The translations under genes were made by a program, and so were the position numbers. Below, in pieces: positions 1-8,758 of a stretch of DNA of 34,469 nt. Each line of letters starts with the position of its first letter. The stretch's first letter is position 1. The DNA is from Bacteroidota bacterium (lineage in GTDB: Bacteria; Bacteroidota; Bacteroidia; Chitinophagales; LD1): contig JAPLES010000045.1 of NCBI GenBank assembly GCA_026391075.1, positions 28,405 through 62,873 of the forward strand. Reading direction: 5' to 3'. Below the pieces are notes generated by a model that was given only the letters and a program-made list of their open reading frames with translations, was not told the DNA's origin and ran no database searches.

Positions 1-75
1 GAGATAAAAGGCGTGAAAAATCATTTTGATGATAAGGAAGTATTGAAGAACATTTTTGAAGAAATGAGAAAATAA
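1..75 (+). CDS. C-terminal end of an unidentified protein (partial)
   Basis: An open frame runs from the first base to TAA at 73-75 and encodes 24 residues ending FEEMRK. It is charged and rich in Lys and Glu. The slot directly upstream of ftsW is usually held by murD in Bacteroidota, but this tail does not resemble a MurD C-terminus I can recognise, so I give no name. The gap to the ftsW start is 11 nt, so co-transcription is likely. Confidence 0.5.
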   Translation, partial: EIKGVKNHFDDKEVLKNIFEEMRK

Positions 76-86
76 AAATCAGGACA

Positions 87-1253
87 ATGAACAAAGCAAT
101 TCAAAACGCGTGGGAATATTTAAAAGGTGATAAAAGCATTTGGCTCGTGGTACTGATGCTCTTCGGCATTTCTATGCTGGCTGTTTATAGTGCCACAGGC
201 ACGCTCGCTTACGCTAAAGAAGTGGATAGTAGTTATTATCTCATCAAACAGATTTCGCTCACCATCTTCGGTATGCTGCTAATGTTTGGCACGCACATGA
301 TTAACTATAAATACTACTCGCGCATTGCGCAAATTCTATGGCTCATTTCTATTCCGTTGTTGATTTACACCATGTTCTTCACCAAATCTTTGAACGATGC
401 AAACCGTTGGATTACACTTCCCGTTGTTGGCTTAACTTTTCAAACTTCTGACTTAGCTAAGCTTGCACTCATTATGTTTTTAGCAAGACAGCTTTCGCAA
501 AAACAGGAACAAATCACCGATTTTAAAGAAGCATTCCTTCCTATTTTACTTCCGATAGTCGTAACCTGTTTACTCATCGCTCCCGAAAACCTTTCGACCG
601 CGGCTATACTTTTCTGCACTTCGGTTTTTGTAATGTTCATTGGCAGAATTGCCTTTAAACACATTGCCATGCTGTTTGGTGTGAGTTTAATTGCCGGAGC
701 TATTTTCTTTTCGCTACTGTTCTTTTTACCCGATACCATGATGAAAGGAAGAATGCAGACATGGAAAAATCGTATCCATAATTTCACACAACACCGCGAT
801 GCAGAAGACGAAGACTACCAAGTTCTTCAGGCGAAAATTGCCATTGCAAAAGGTGGAATATTTCAACTCAACCCGGGCGGCAGTGACCAACGCAATTTTT
901 TGCCGCAGGCATACAACGATTTTATTTTTGTAATTATTATAGAAGAGTACGGTTTGCTCGGTGGTGCTGCAGTTGTGTTGCTCTATCTTTTCTTTCTCTA
1001 TCGATGCATTCGAATTGTTATCAATGTGCCAAAAGCATTCGGAGCACTGCTCGCTGTAGGTTTAGGCATTGCACTCGTCACACAAGCCATGATAAACATG
1101 GCGGTGGCGGTGAATCTTCTTCCCGTTACAGGAGTTACGCTTCCGCTAGTTAGTATGGGAGGAAGTTCCGTCATCTTTACTTCCATAGCGTTTGGAATTA
1201 TTCTTTCTGTTTCAAGAAATATTGAAGAAGAAAAATCGTTAGAAACTGCATGA
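87..1253 (+). CDS. ftsW: FtsW, SEDS-family peptidoglycan glycosyltransferase of the divisome
   Basis: The 388-residue polytopic membrane protein belongs to the FtsW/RodA/SpoVE (SEDS) family, which polymerises lipid II into glycan strands at the septum together with a class B PBP. A short cytoplasmic N-terminus is followed by many hydrophobic segments starting near residue 20. Family-typical stretches include NDANRWI near residue 102, the PENLSTAA segment, and GVTLPLVSMGGSS near residue 350 just before the last helix. The C-terminal tail is short and acidic. An AGGA lies a few bases before the ATG. The stop overlaps the murG start as ATGA, indicating translational coupling. Position directly before murG and murC favours FtsW over RodA. 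Confidence 0.95.
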   Translation: MNKAIQNAWEYLKGDKSIWLVVLMLFGISMLAVYSATGTLAYAKEVDSSYYLIKQISLTIFGMLLMFGTHMINYKYYSRIAQILWLISIPLLIYTMFFTKSLNDANRWITLPVVGLTFQTSDLAKLALIMFLARQLSQKQEQITDFKEAFLPILLPIVVTCLLIAPENLSTAAILFCTSVFVMFIGRIAFKHIAMLFGVSLIAGAIFFSLLFFLPDTMMKGRMQTWKNRIHNFTQHRDAEDEDYQVLQAKIAIAKGGIFQLNPGGSDQRNFLPQAYNDFIFVIIIEEYGLLGGAAVVLLYLFFLYRCIRIVINVPKAFGALLAVGLGIALVTQAMINMAVAVNLLPVTGVTLPLVSMGGSSVIFTSIAFGIILSVSRNIEEEKSLETA

Positions 1254-2371
1254 GTGAATTACGCGTAATCATTTCGGGCGGTGGTACAGGAGGACATATT
1301 TTTCCTGCCATTGCTATTGCCAATGCGATTAAGAAAAAAAATCCTGCTGCCGAAATTTTGTTTGTTGGAGCAAATGGAAGAATGGAAATGGAAAAAGTTC
1401 CGCAGGCGGGTTACAAAATTAAAGGATTGAACATTGCAGGTTTTCAACGTGGTTCAATTGTAAAAAACCTTTCGCTTCCCTTTAAAGTAATTGATAGTTT
1501 CCTTTCCGCACTAAGCATTGTTAGGTCTTTCAAACCGCATGTAGCTGTTGGTGTTGGAGGATATGCCAGCGGACCTTTGTTGATGGCAGCAAATTTTTTA
1601 GGCATTCCAACTGTTATACAAGAGCAAAATTCATTTGCAGGAATAACAAATAAAATTCTTTCGAAAAAAGCGAAAGTGATTTGTACTGTGTATGAAGGCA
1701 TGGAGAAAATCTTCCCGAAAGAAAAAATAGTTGTAACCGGTAATCCTATACGTGAAGAAATTGTAAAAGCATTTTACACCAAGGAAGTTGCACAAGATTA
1801 CTTACATGCAACAGCCATTGAATATTTTAGATTAGATAAAAACAAGAAAACTATTCTCATTACCGGAGGAAGTTTGGGTGCGCGCAAGTTGAACGAAAGC
1901 GTAAAAACTGCCATTGAAAAAATCAAAGCGAGTAGCGATACTCAGATTTTATGGCAAACCGGCAAAAATTATTTCAATGCTTGTGCTAAAGTTGCAGAAG
2001 GCATTTCCAATCTTCATGCGCTAATGTTCATTGATAAAATGGATTATGCTTACGCTTGTGCCGATGTAATTATATCTCGCGCTGGCGGAACAATTTCCGA
2101 ATTGCAATTAGTTGGCAAGCCCGTTATACTTGTCCCTTCTCCTAACGTAACCGAAGACCATCAAACGCAAAATGCAATAGCATTGGTAAATAAGAAAGCC
2201 GCTCTCCTGATTAAAGACGATGAAGCAAAACTGAATTTGATTGGTGCGGCTTTCGACTTGTTGAAAAATGAATCGCTGCAAAAAGAATTGAGCGCAAACA
2301 TTAAACAGATGGCAATTCCCAATGCTGCTGAAAAAATTGTGGAAGAAATTTTGAAAGTTTGCCTCAAATGA
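1250..2371 (+). CDS. murG: MurG, UDP-GlcNAc:undecaprenyl-PP-MurNAc-pentapeptide GlcNAc transferase
   Basis: MurG is a GT28 glycosyltransferase on the inner face of the cytoplasmic membrane that converts lipid I to lipid II. The 373-residue length is normal for the family. The N-terminal glycine-rich loop SGGGTGGHIFPA (about residues 9-20), a second G loop ITGGSLGARKLN near residue 205, and the UDP-GlcNAc-binding stretch RAGGTISELQLVGKP near residue 277 are all present. The protein is expected to be peripheral on the membrane. Its start overlaps the ftsW stop and its stop overlaps the murC start, both as ATGA, so the three proteins are likely made in coupled fashion. Confidence 0.97.
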   Translation: MSELRVIISGGGTGGHIFPAIAIANAIKKKNPAAEILFVGANGRMEMEKVPQAGYKIKGLNIAGFQRGSIVKNLSLPFKVIDSFLSALSIVRSFKPHVAVGVGGYASGPLLMAANFLGIPTVIQEQNSFAGITNKILSKKAKVICTVYEGMEKIFPKEKIVVTGNPIREEIVKAFYTKEVAQDYLHATAIEYFRLDKNKKTILITGGSLGARKLNESVKTAIEKIKASSDTQILWQTGKNYFNACAKVAEGISNLHALMFIDKMDYAYACADVIISRAGGTISELQLVGKPVILVPSPNVTEDHQTQNAIALVNKKAALLIKDDEAKLNLIGAAFDLLKNESLQKELSANIKQMAIPNAAEKIVEEILKVCLK

Positions 2372-3762
2372 AAAATCTCAAAGACATTAAGAAAGTTTAT
2401 TTCCTCGGCATTGGTGGAATTGGAATGAGTGCATTGGCTCGTTATTTTAAATCACATGGAGCAGACGTGAATGGTTACGATAAAACACAGACTGCTCTCA
2501 CCGATGAATTAGAGCGTGAAGGTATTCATGTAATTTTCGAAGACAATTTGAATTTGTACCCGAAGGAAATTGACTTAGTCGTTTACACTCCTGCTATTCC
2601 CAAAGACCATAAGGGTTTATTTTTTTACAAAGACAATAATTACGAACTGCGCAAACGCAGCGAAGTACTTGGAATAATTTCTGCCGATAGATTTACTATT
2701 GCAGTAGCAGGTTCGCATGGAAAAACTACGGTGAGTTCAATGATTGCGCATATTCTAATTCAATCAGGATTTAAAACAACCGCATTTCTTGGCGGCATCT
2801 GTAATAATTACAACTCAAACTACATTCGGAGTGAAGGTTCTAAAGTCCTTTCCTTCGGACAGGATTTAGGTGAGGTGGCTGTTATCGAAGCCGATGAGTT
2901 CGACCGGTCGTTTCATTGTCTTGCACCGGACATGGCAGTCATAACCGCTGTGGACAACGACCACTTAGATATTTACGGCACTAAAGAAAAAATTGACGAA
3001 GCGTTTATTGAGTTCACCAATAAAATATCCGAAGAAGGTTTCCTCGCTATAAAATCGCAACAGAGTATTGAAAACAAACTGCCTGTGCTAGACAAAGCAT
3101 TTTATTCTTTGCATGATATAACTAGTGATGTTTACTGTCCGCAATATTGGGTAACACATGGAGGCTATCTTTTTCATGTAAATTATTTTGGAACAGAAAT
3201 CAAAAACTTGCGCTTGAACATTGGTGGCTTTCACAATATTGAAAATGCAATTGCGGCAATTACTATTGCCAAGGAGTTGAAGATTTCAAACGAGGATATT
3301 AAATCTGCTTTGGCTTCTTTCAAAGGAATTAAAAGAAGATTTGAAAAGGTTTTCGAAAACGACAAAATGATTTTCATTGACGATTACGCGCATCACCCAG
3401 AAGAGATCCGTGTGTTTGTAGAAAGTGTTCGTGAAATTTATCCGAAGAAAAAAATAACTGCGGTGTTTCAACCGCATCTTTTTTCACGCACAAAAGATTT
3501 AGCGAAAGAGTTTGCCGAACAATTGAGCAAAGCCGATGAAGTGGTGCTACTCGATATTTATCCGGCACGTGAATCACCAATGGCAGGCGTTAGTTCTGAT
3601 TTGATTTTCAATCAACTTACCTGCGCTCAAAAATCACTAATCAAGAAAGATGAGTTGATTGATTTTGTCAAGAATAGAAACTTTGAAGTGCTATTGACAA
3701 TAGGTGCAGGAGATATTGACAAATATCTTCAACCCATTGCAGAAATTTTGAAAGGCAAATGA
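2368..3762 (+). CDS. murC: MurC, UDP-N-acetylmuramate--L-alanine ligase
   Basis: MurC adds L-alanine to UDP-MurNAc in the cytoplasm using ATP, the first peptide-stem step. The 464-residue protein has the N-terminal nucleotide-binding loop FLGIGGIGMSALA (12-24), the Mur-ligase ATP loop GSHGKTT (115-121), the EADEFDRSF segment and DDYAHHPEEI at the start of the C-terminal domain. The ATG at 2368 was chosen over an in-frame TTG at 2359 because it forms an ATGA overlap with the murG stop and gives a canonical N-terminus. Only 4 nt separate its stop from the convergent gene on the other strand, leaving no room for a classic terminator. Confidence 0.97.
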   Translation: MKNLKDIKKVYFLGIGGIGMSALARYFKSHGADVNGYDKTQTALTDELEREGIHVIFEDNLNLYPKEIDLVVYTPAIPKDHKGLFFYKDNNYELRKRSEVLGIISADRFTIAVAGSHGKTTVSSMIAHILIQSGFKTTAFLGGICNNYNSNYIRSEGSKVLSFGQDLGEVAVIEADEFDRSFHCLAPDMAVITAVDNDHLDIYGTKEKIDEAFIEFTNKISEEGFLAIKSQQSIENKLPVLDKAFYSLHDITSDVYCPQYWVTHGGYLFHVNYFGTEIKNLRLNIGGFHNIENAIAAITIAKELKISNEDIKSALASFKGIKRRFEKVFENDKMIFIDDYAHHPEEIRVFVESVREIYPKKKITAVFQPHLFSRTKDLAKEFAEQLSKADEVVLLDIYPARESPMAGVSSDLIFNQLTCAQKSLIKKDELIDFVKNRNFEVLLTIGAGDIDKYLQPIAEILKGK

Positions 3763-3766
3763 TTTT

Positions 3767-5350
3767 TTACTCCACTACCACCTTCGCATTCACTATTGTA
3801 GTTCCACTAACTACTTGCAGTAAATAAATTCCTGCCGGTGATTCAAGCGGAAAGATAAACGTGTGTTTGCCAGAAGAAATTTTTCCAAATTCTTTTTTAG
3901 AAATCAATTGCCCTGCAACAGTCAAAAGTTTCATGCTTACATTTTCTGTTTTCTGTTGGTTTAACACTACGTTTAAAGTTTTTGTAGCTGGTTGAGGAAA
4001 AATATTTTCCACCATTACTTCAGCTTTATTCGAAACCTCATATACTGCGTTAGGCCAGCTAGCTTTTACTAAAAATACTTTGTAAATAGTATCGTAAGCC
4101 CTGCTAAACGAATCGGGATTCGTTACAAAAACAATTCCGTCATCTGCTTGAACACCCCCAACTAAGTAGCCTGCAAAAATTGTATCCGTTGTCCAATCGT
4201 TTAGCTTAATAATTTCACGATTAATGGAAGGAACGCTTTCACTCAAAACAAATTCACCACCGGTTCCCAGCAACGAACTCATCTCTCCCATTTTATATTC
4301 TTTCATTTTTCCGGTGCTGTTACGGGTAACACGAGCAATGGTTTTTACAAAAGGAAAATTCAAATCCTGCTGAAAAGTTCCGTTCATATCAACCGTATAC
4401 AATCCAACTCCACCAAAAAACAGAGTATGCATTTCATTAGCGGCCGAATCGTAAAGGGGCAAGGTGGGACAAGCATAATTATTCAGAACTTGATGAAAAG
4501 TATCAATTACCGAAATACCGGTGGACGAAATATTTACCGAGTTTAAATAAGGAAGTGTGTTGATGTCGTCAGGAAAAACGCCACTGAAAAGTGTAAGTCC
4601 TTCACTTCCGTCAGGAAAAATTTGCGGAGCCAAATTAAAATCTCTTCTGCGCATTTCAAGCGAATCGTAATATTCACCAGTATGGGTAATCGAAAATATT
4701 CCTGCGTTATTAGTCAATTGAAATTTACGCACGCTATAAGTGTAATGTTGCTGATAAGCGTTTGGTAAAAGATGTGTGGCACCAATAAAATTATGTCCGC
4801 ATACCAATAGATATTCGTTGTTCAGTTTGCTCATTCGCCCACCGGTTACGGCAAAGAGCGAATCGGTTATTTGATGGAAATAACTTTTTACAGGCAAGCT
4901 ATTTTCCATAGCAAAAACCAAACTATCTAACTGCACCACAGTCAAAAATGGATACGAAATTTTTTTTGCCTGCGCATCATTTTGTCCATAACCTCCACCT
5001 ATCAGTAATAAATTTCCATCCTGAAAAAATTCCGTGTTAGAAGTTTTCATTTGCTCAGCTACTGAAGCATCTAGCGAATCAACACTTACGTGAATGGAAG
5101 TTTTTGTTTGCGGATTAACGAGGTAAATATTTTTGTTGGCATTAACAGGAGTAAATCCGTTGATGGCCTGATGAAGTCCTTCTACTCTCCCATTCATAAT
5201 TATCCACTTACCATCATATTTTGCCATGGCATACGAATGCAAACCCGGTAAACCCGCCACCGTAAAAGGCTCTAATGAAATTTGAAAACTTTGAGCGCCT
5301 GCTGAAATGACAAAACCAAAAATCAAGAGCGCGGTAACACTTCTTTTCAT
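3767..5350 (-). CDS. Secreted beta-propeller-like protein with T9SS type A sorting domain
   Basis: The 527-residue protein starts MKRSVTALLIFGFVISAGAQ, a Sec signal peptide probably cleaved after the AQ; an upstream in-frame ATG at 5389 would bury this signal. The body has short repeated strands with LLIGGGYG, AVTGGRMS and LLVCGHN, which resemble Kelch-type propeller blades, but I cannot define individual blades. The last ~80 residues, starting near the NIFPQPA motif and ending in GIYLLQVVSGTTIVNAKVVVE-like strands, match the T9SS type A C-terminal sorting domain. It should be exported across the outer membrane and attached to the surface or released. The function of the propeller is unknown. 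It sits in reverse orientation inside the dcw cluster. Confidence 0.8.
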   Translation of the reverse strand: MKRSVTALLIFGFVISAGAQSFQISLEPFTVAGLPGLHSYAMAKYDGKWIIMNGRVEGLHQAINGFTPVNANKNIYLVNPQTKTSIHVSVDSLDASVAEQMKTSNTEFFQDGNLLLIGGGYGQNDAQAKKISYPFLTVVQLDSLVFAMENSLPVKSYFHQITDSLFAVTGGRMSKLNNEYLLVCGHNFIGATHLLPNAYQQHYTYSVRKFQLTNNAGIFSITHTGEYYDSLEMRRRDFNLAPQIFPDGSEGLTLFSGVFPDDINTLPYLNSVNISSTGISVIDTFHQVLNNYACPTLPLYDSAANEMHTLFFGGVGLYTVDMNGTFQQDLNFPFVKTIARVTRNSTGKMKEYKMGEMSSLLGTGGEFVLSESVPSINREIIKLNDWTTDTIFAGYLVGGVQADDGIVFVTNPDSFSRAYDTIYKVFLVKASWPNAVYEVSNKAEVMVENIFPQPATKTLNVVLNQQKTENVSMKLLTVAGQLISKKEFGKISSGKHTFIFPLESPAGIYLLQVVSGTTIVNAKVVVE

Positions 5351-5393
5351 GTAACGAATTTTATTTCCTTTGAAAAAATTACCAGCCAATTAT

Positions 5394-6272
5394 ATGAAAC
5401 AAATTTTTACAATTCTTTTTTTCTCATCACTTCTCCTCACCTCTTATTCACAGGATTATAATTTAAATTTTGAGCAATGGGATTCACTCACAAACTATAC
5501 TGAGTTGCACAATTGGGGCACTTTTAATCAGCTTTCTGCCGGTGGTGGAATTAAAGCAGGTGCTGTAAGAACTACCGATGCGGTGAGCGGAAATTATGCG
5601 CTAAAATTAGTAACCGGTTCTGTTCCTATAGGTGTGGCGGTGCTTGGGCAAATTTACATTGCTTCGGCAGTAATAAAACCAGGTCGTCCATTTGCACTAC
5701 GTCCCGATAGTGTTCAATTGTTTTATAAAGACAGTGTAGTAGGTGGCGATTCAAGTGCCATGGTTTTTATTTTTACGCGTTGGGATATTCCTACCGACAC
5801 GCAAAAATTAGTAGGCAGAGTTATCAAAAAAACCTACGCTACTATCAGCGAGTATACTTATCTCTCTTTGCCGGTAGAATATTTGGATAGCGGCATGCCC
5901 GATTCAATGGGAATTGCTTTAGCAGCTACCGGAAGCCCGCTTGGACTTGGACAAGAAGGCAACACGCTTTGGATAGACTCCATTCATTTCTCTTATACAC
6001 CAACAGTTATTCATGCTGTACCTACTAATATCTCCATTCATTTTTTCCCAAATCCGGTACATAACAAATTGCTCATTTCTGCAGAACAAATGCTCACAGA
6101 AAATTTGTATGCCGAAGTTTACGATGAAAATTCTCGTTTAGTAAAACACGAAATAATATTTTCTTCAAAAACCGAAATAGATATTTCGAAACTGAATGCC
6201 GGCATTTACTATTGTGCTGTTCTTAATTTGAAAGGCGAAACACTTGCCGTACAAAAAATCATGAAGCAATAA
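5394..6272 (+). CDS. Secreted protein with T9SS type A sorting domain
   Basis: The start at 5394 gives MKQIFTILFFSSLLLTSYSQ, a clear signal peptide; an upstream in-frame ATG at 5370 would add eight residues in front of it. The 292-residue protein has a ~190-residue beta-rich body opening with NLNFEQWDS, a pattern common in Bacteroidota surface proteins that bind or display carbohydrate, followed by a sorting domain from about residue 213 (HFFPNPVHNKLLIS) to the end (GIYYCAVL). No catalytic motif was recognised. It is divergent from the neighbouring T9SS gene with only 43 nt between the start codons, so the promoters must overlap. A strong hairpin terminator follows. Confidence 0.78.
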   Translation: MKQIFTILFFSSLLLTSYSQDYNLNFEQWDSLTNYTELHNWGTFNQLSAGGGIKAGAVRTTDAVSGNYALKLVTGSVPIGVAVLGQIYIASAVIKPGRPFALRPDSVQLFYKDSVVGGDSSAMVFIFTRWDIPTDTQKLVGRVIKKTYATISEYTYLSLPVEYLDSGMPDSMGIALAATGSPLGLGQEGNTLWIDSIHFSYTPTVIHAVPTNISIHFFPNPVHNKLLISAEQMLTENLYAEVYDENSRLVKHEIIFSSKTEIDISKLNAGIYYCAVLNLKGETLAVQKIMKQ

Positions 6273-6298
6273 TTTTTTTTCTTCCGTAAAATAATTTC

Positions 6299-6324
6299 AA
6301 AAGCCCGTCTGTCGATGGGCTTTT
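6299..6324 (+). terminator. Rho-independent terminator after the T9SS gene
   Basis: An eight-base stem AAAAGCCC/GGGCTTTT encloses a ten-base loop and is followed by TTTT and further T-rich sequence. It lies 27 nt past the stop at 6272 and separates the inserted T9SS pair from ftsQ, so ftsQ probably needs its own promoter in 6325-6427. Confidence 0.8.
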
Positions 6325-6427
6325 GTCTTTCTTATTATTCACTCTTTTACAATTCCACAATTTCTGTCTACAACTCAGCGTTTAAATTTTAGGAAAGTGC
6401 TTCACCTTCGGCACAAGCATTTAAGCA

Positions 6428-7246
6428 ATGAAAAAGTTTTGGCGCATACTTAAAAAAATAGTTACTGTAATGTTCACGTTGTCGTGTGCCGCGCTCTTTG
6501 TTGTTGTGCTTACTTCCGCTATCAAAAAACAGGATGAACTCTTTTGCAAAAATATTCAGGTAAAGATTGATTACGATTCAGGGCTTGCTTTTTTGAATGA
6601 AGGTGAAATTACCGAGCGTATTAATTTTTTGAGTGGAGAAACCATCATAGGTCGGCAGCTCTCAAAAATAGATTTTCATACACTGGAAAAAGAAATTGAG
6701 AAAAACCCATACGTGTGTGATGCAGAAATTTTTGTTGACCATGAACAAAACATCATCATCACTATTATTCAGAAACGCCCTATTCTAAGAGTCATCAACA
6801 GCGATGCCGTTAGTTACTACATCAGTGAAAAAAATGATCACATGCCGCTCAGTGATAATTTCACAATGCGCTTACCGGTAGCTACAGGATACGTAAATAC
6901 AAACGCAAATTCTTCGCGCGATAGTTTAGTGGAGAACAATCTTTTTGTGCTTGCCAATTTTATTGAGCACGATGTTTTTCTGCACGCGCTGGTCGATCAG
7001 GTTTATGTGTATGAAAACACCGAGTTCGATTTAATTCCTAAAACGGGTAACCATAATATTCATTTCGGCAATGCCAATGAAAACATGGCAGATAAGTTCA
7101 AGCGCCTCAAAATATTTTATAGAGATGGATTGACCAGAACAGGTTGGTTCAAGTATAAAAGTATCAACCTGAAATTTGATGGCCAAGTAGTTTGCGAAAA
7201 ACGCGATTCGATTGAAGCCTCATTAGCCGAAACACAAAACGATTAA
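6428..7246 (+). CDS. ftsQ: FtsQ-like cell division protein
   Basis: The 272-residue protein has the bitopic layout of FtsQ/DivIB: a short basic cytoplasmic N-terminus, one membrane helix (about residues 10-31), then a periplasmic part with a POTRA-like region around residues 41-117 (ITERINFL ... EKNPYVCDAEIFVD ... IIITIIQKRP). The sequence is divergent, as usual for this family, so the identification leans on topology, the NPYV-AEIFVD-type strand and position directly before ftsA. It would link early and late divisome proteins and recruit the FtsW/PBP pair. The 103-nt leader after the terminator may hold its promoter; a near-match TAAATTTT at 6383-6390 is the best candidate. Confidence 0.85.
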   Translation: MKKFWRILKKIVTVMFTLSCAALFVVVLTSAIKKQDELFCKNIQVKIDYDSGLAFLNEGEITERINFLSGETIIGRQLSKIDFHTLEKEIEKNPYVCDAEIFVDHEQNIIITIIQKRPILRVINSDAVSYYISEKNDHMPLSDNFTMRLPVATGYVNTNANSSRDSLVENNLFVLANFIEHDVFLHALVDQVYVYENTEFDLIPKTGNHNIHFGNANENMADKFKRLKIFYRDGLTRTGWFKYKSINLKFDGQVVCEKRDSIEASLAETQND

Positions 7247-7285
7247 TCCACAAAATTTTTAAACACCAAACCTAAACTTTCCACT

Positions 7286-8689
7286 ATGGCGCCAAAACAC
7301 ACAAAAGAAAATCCCATCATCGTAGGACTCGACATTGGAACAACCAAAATTGCCTGCATTGTTGCACAACGCGACCAGTATGGCAAGTTGAAAATTCTGG
7401 GATTAGGCAAAACACCTTCTTATGGTGTTCATAGGGGCGAAGTTTCAAATATTAAACTGACAACCGATGCTATTCAGGTGGCAGTTGCAGAAGCCGAACG
7501 ACAATCAAATCATAAAATTACCTCGGTGTATGTAGGTATTGCCGGGCAACATATTTCGAGCAAACAAAATCGTGGCATTTATACTTTACCCAATCCCGAT
7601 GAAGAAATATCGCGTCAACATGTTAAAGATATGAGGGAAGACATGTATCGTTTGGCACTTAATCCAGGTGAAAGAATAATTACAGTATTGCCCCAGGAAT
7701 TTACGGTTGATAATTACCACAACATCATTGACCCAATTGGAATGTGCGGCAGCCGTATTGAAGCGAATTTTCATATTATAACCGGAAGGGTTAGTGCTGC
7801 ACAAAACATAAAAAAATGTGTGGAGAAAGCAGGTTTGAAAATGGCAGGGTTGTTTTTAGAACCTCTGGCATCCTCTTCTGCTGTTTTACAAACAGATGAA
7901 TTAGAGGCGGGAGTTGTGTTGGTTGATATTGGCGGAGGAACAACTGACATCGCTATTTTTAAAAACAAAATTATTCGCCACACTGCGGTAATTCCATTTG
8001 CAGGAAATATTATTACGGAAGACATAATGGAAGGTTGCAAATTGCTAAGACCACAAGCTGAAAAACTAAAGACAAGCTTCGGTAGTGCATTGCCTGGCGA
8101 AACACACGAAAATGAAATCATTTCTATTCCCGGCATTGCAGGACGCGACAGAAAGGAAATTTCTATGCGCACACTGGCACATATCATCAATGCGCGCATG
8201 GAAGAGATTTTTTCGCAGGTATATTTCGAAATCAAGAGTTCGGGTTCTGCTAATTCGTTGAATGCAGGAATCGTGGTAACGGGTGGCGGTTCACAGTTAA
8301 AACATCTGAAACAATTGGTGGAGTATAGTACAGGTCTTTCGGCTCGTATTGGCTTACCTACTTCGTATCTTGCAAAAGATAATAAACCCGAAATGCAACA
8401 TCCTATGTTTTCAACCGGACTTGGTTTGGTACTTGATGGTTACAAGGAATATTTTGAAATGAAGGAAGAAACCAAACGAGAATTCTATCCTGAATTATTT
8501 GAAGTGCCGGTGCCAGTTTTAGAAACTGTTCCAGCAGGTGGAGGAATTTATGAAGAAGAAAATTTTACAGAAGAAAAAGAAGAATTAATCAAAGACAAAA
8601 TTAAAAAGCCAAACCTGCTTCAAACCATGACTACCGTTTTCAAAAATTGGTTTGAAGACGATACCGTGAATGGAGACTTTGATAACTAA
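7286..8689 (+). CDS. ftsA: FtsA, actin-like membrane anchor of the Z-ring
   Basis: The 467-residue ATPase of the actin/Hsp70 fold shows VGLDIGTTKIACIVA (phosphate 1), VLVDIGGGTTDIAIF (phosphate 2) and VTGGGSQLKHL (adenosine motif) in the expected order, with a 1C-type domain between. A C-terminal linker rich in Glu ends in a predicted amphipathic helix (LLQTMTTVFKNWF), the membrane-targeting sequence. FtsA tethers FtsZ to the inner membrane. It follows ftsQ by 39 nt. The usual next gene, ftsZ, is missing here; a convergent L,D-transpeptidase follows instead. Confidence 0.95.
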   Translation: MAPKHTKENPIIVGLDIGTTKIACIVAQRDQYGKLKILGLGKTPSYGVHRGEVSNIKLTTDAIQVAVAEAERQSNHKITSVYVGIAGQHISSKQNRGIYTLPNPDEEISRQHVKDMREDMYRLALNPGERIITVLPQEFTVDNYHNIIDPIGMCGSRIEANFHIITGRVSAAQNIKKCVEKAGLKMAGLFLEPLASSSAVLQTDELEAGVVLVDIGGGTTDIAIFKNKIIRHTAVIPFAGNIITEDIMEGCKLLRPQAEKLKTSFGSALPGETHENEIISIPGIAGRDRKEISMRTLAHIINARMEEIFSQVYFEIKSSGSANSLNAGIVVTGGGSQLKHLKQLVEYSTGLSARIGLPTSYLAKDNKPEMQHPMFSTGLGLVLDGYKEYFEMKEETKREFYPELFEVPVPVLETVPAGGGIYEEENFTEEKEELIKDKIKKPNLLQTMTTVFKNWFEDDTVNGDFDN

Positions 8690-8708
8690 TTTTTGCTGAC
8701 TCAAAAAC

Positions 8709-8743
8709 AAAAATCCTCCTGCAGAATTGTTGGAGAATTTTTT
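8709..8743. terminator. Possible terminator between ftsA and the convergent transpeptidase gene
   Basis: AAAAAT-C-CTCC pairs with GGAG-A-ATTTTT around a 12-base loop, with one C/A mismatch, flanked by A-rich and T-rich tracts. It could end transcription from both sides. The stem is weak. Confidence 0.45.
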
Positions 8744-8758
8744 ATTTGACACAATACG

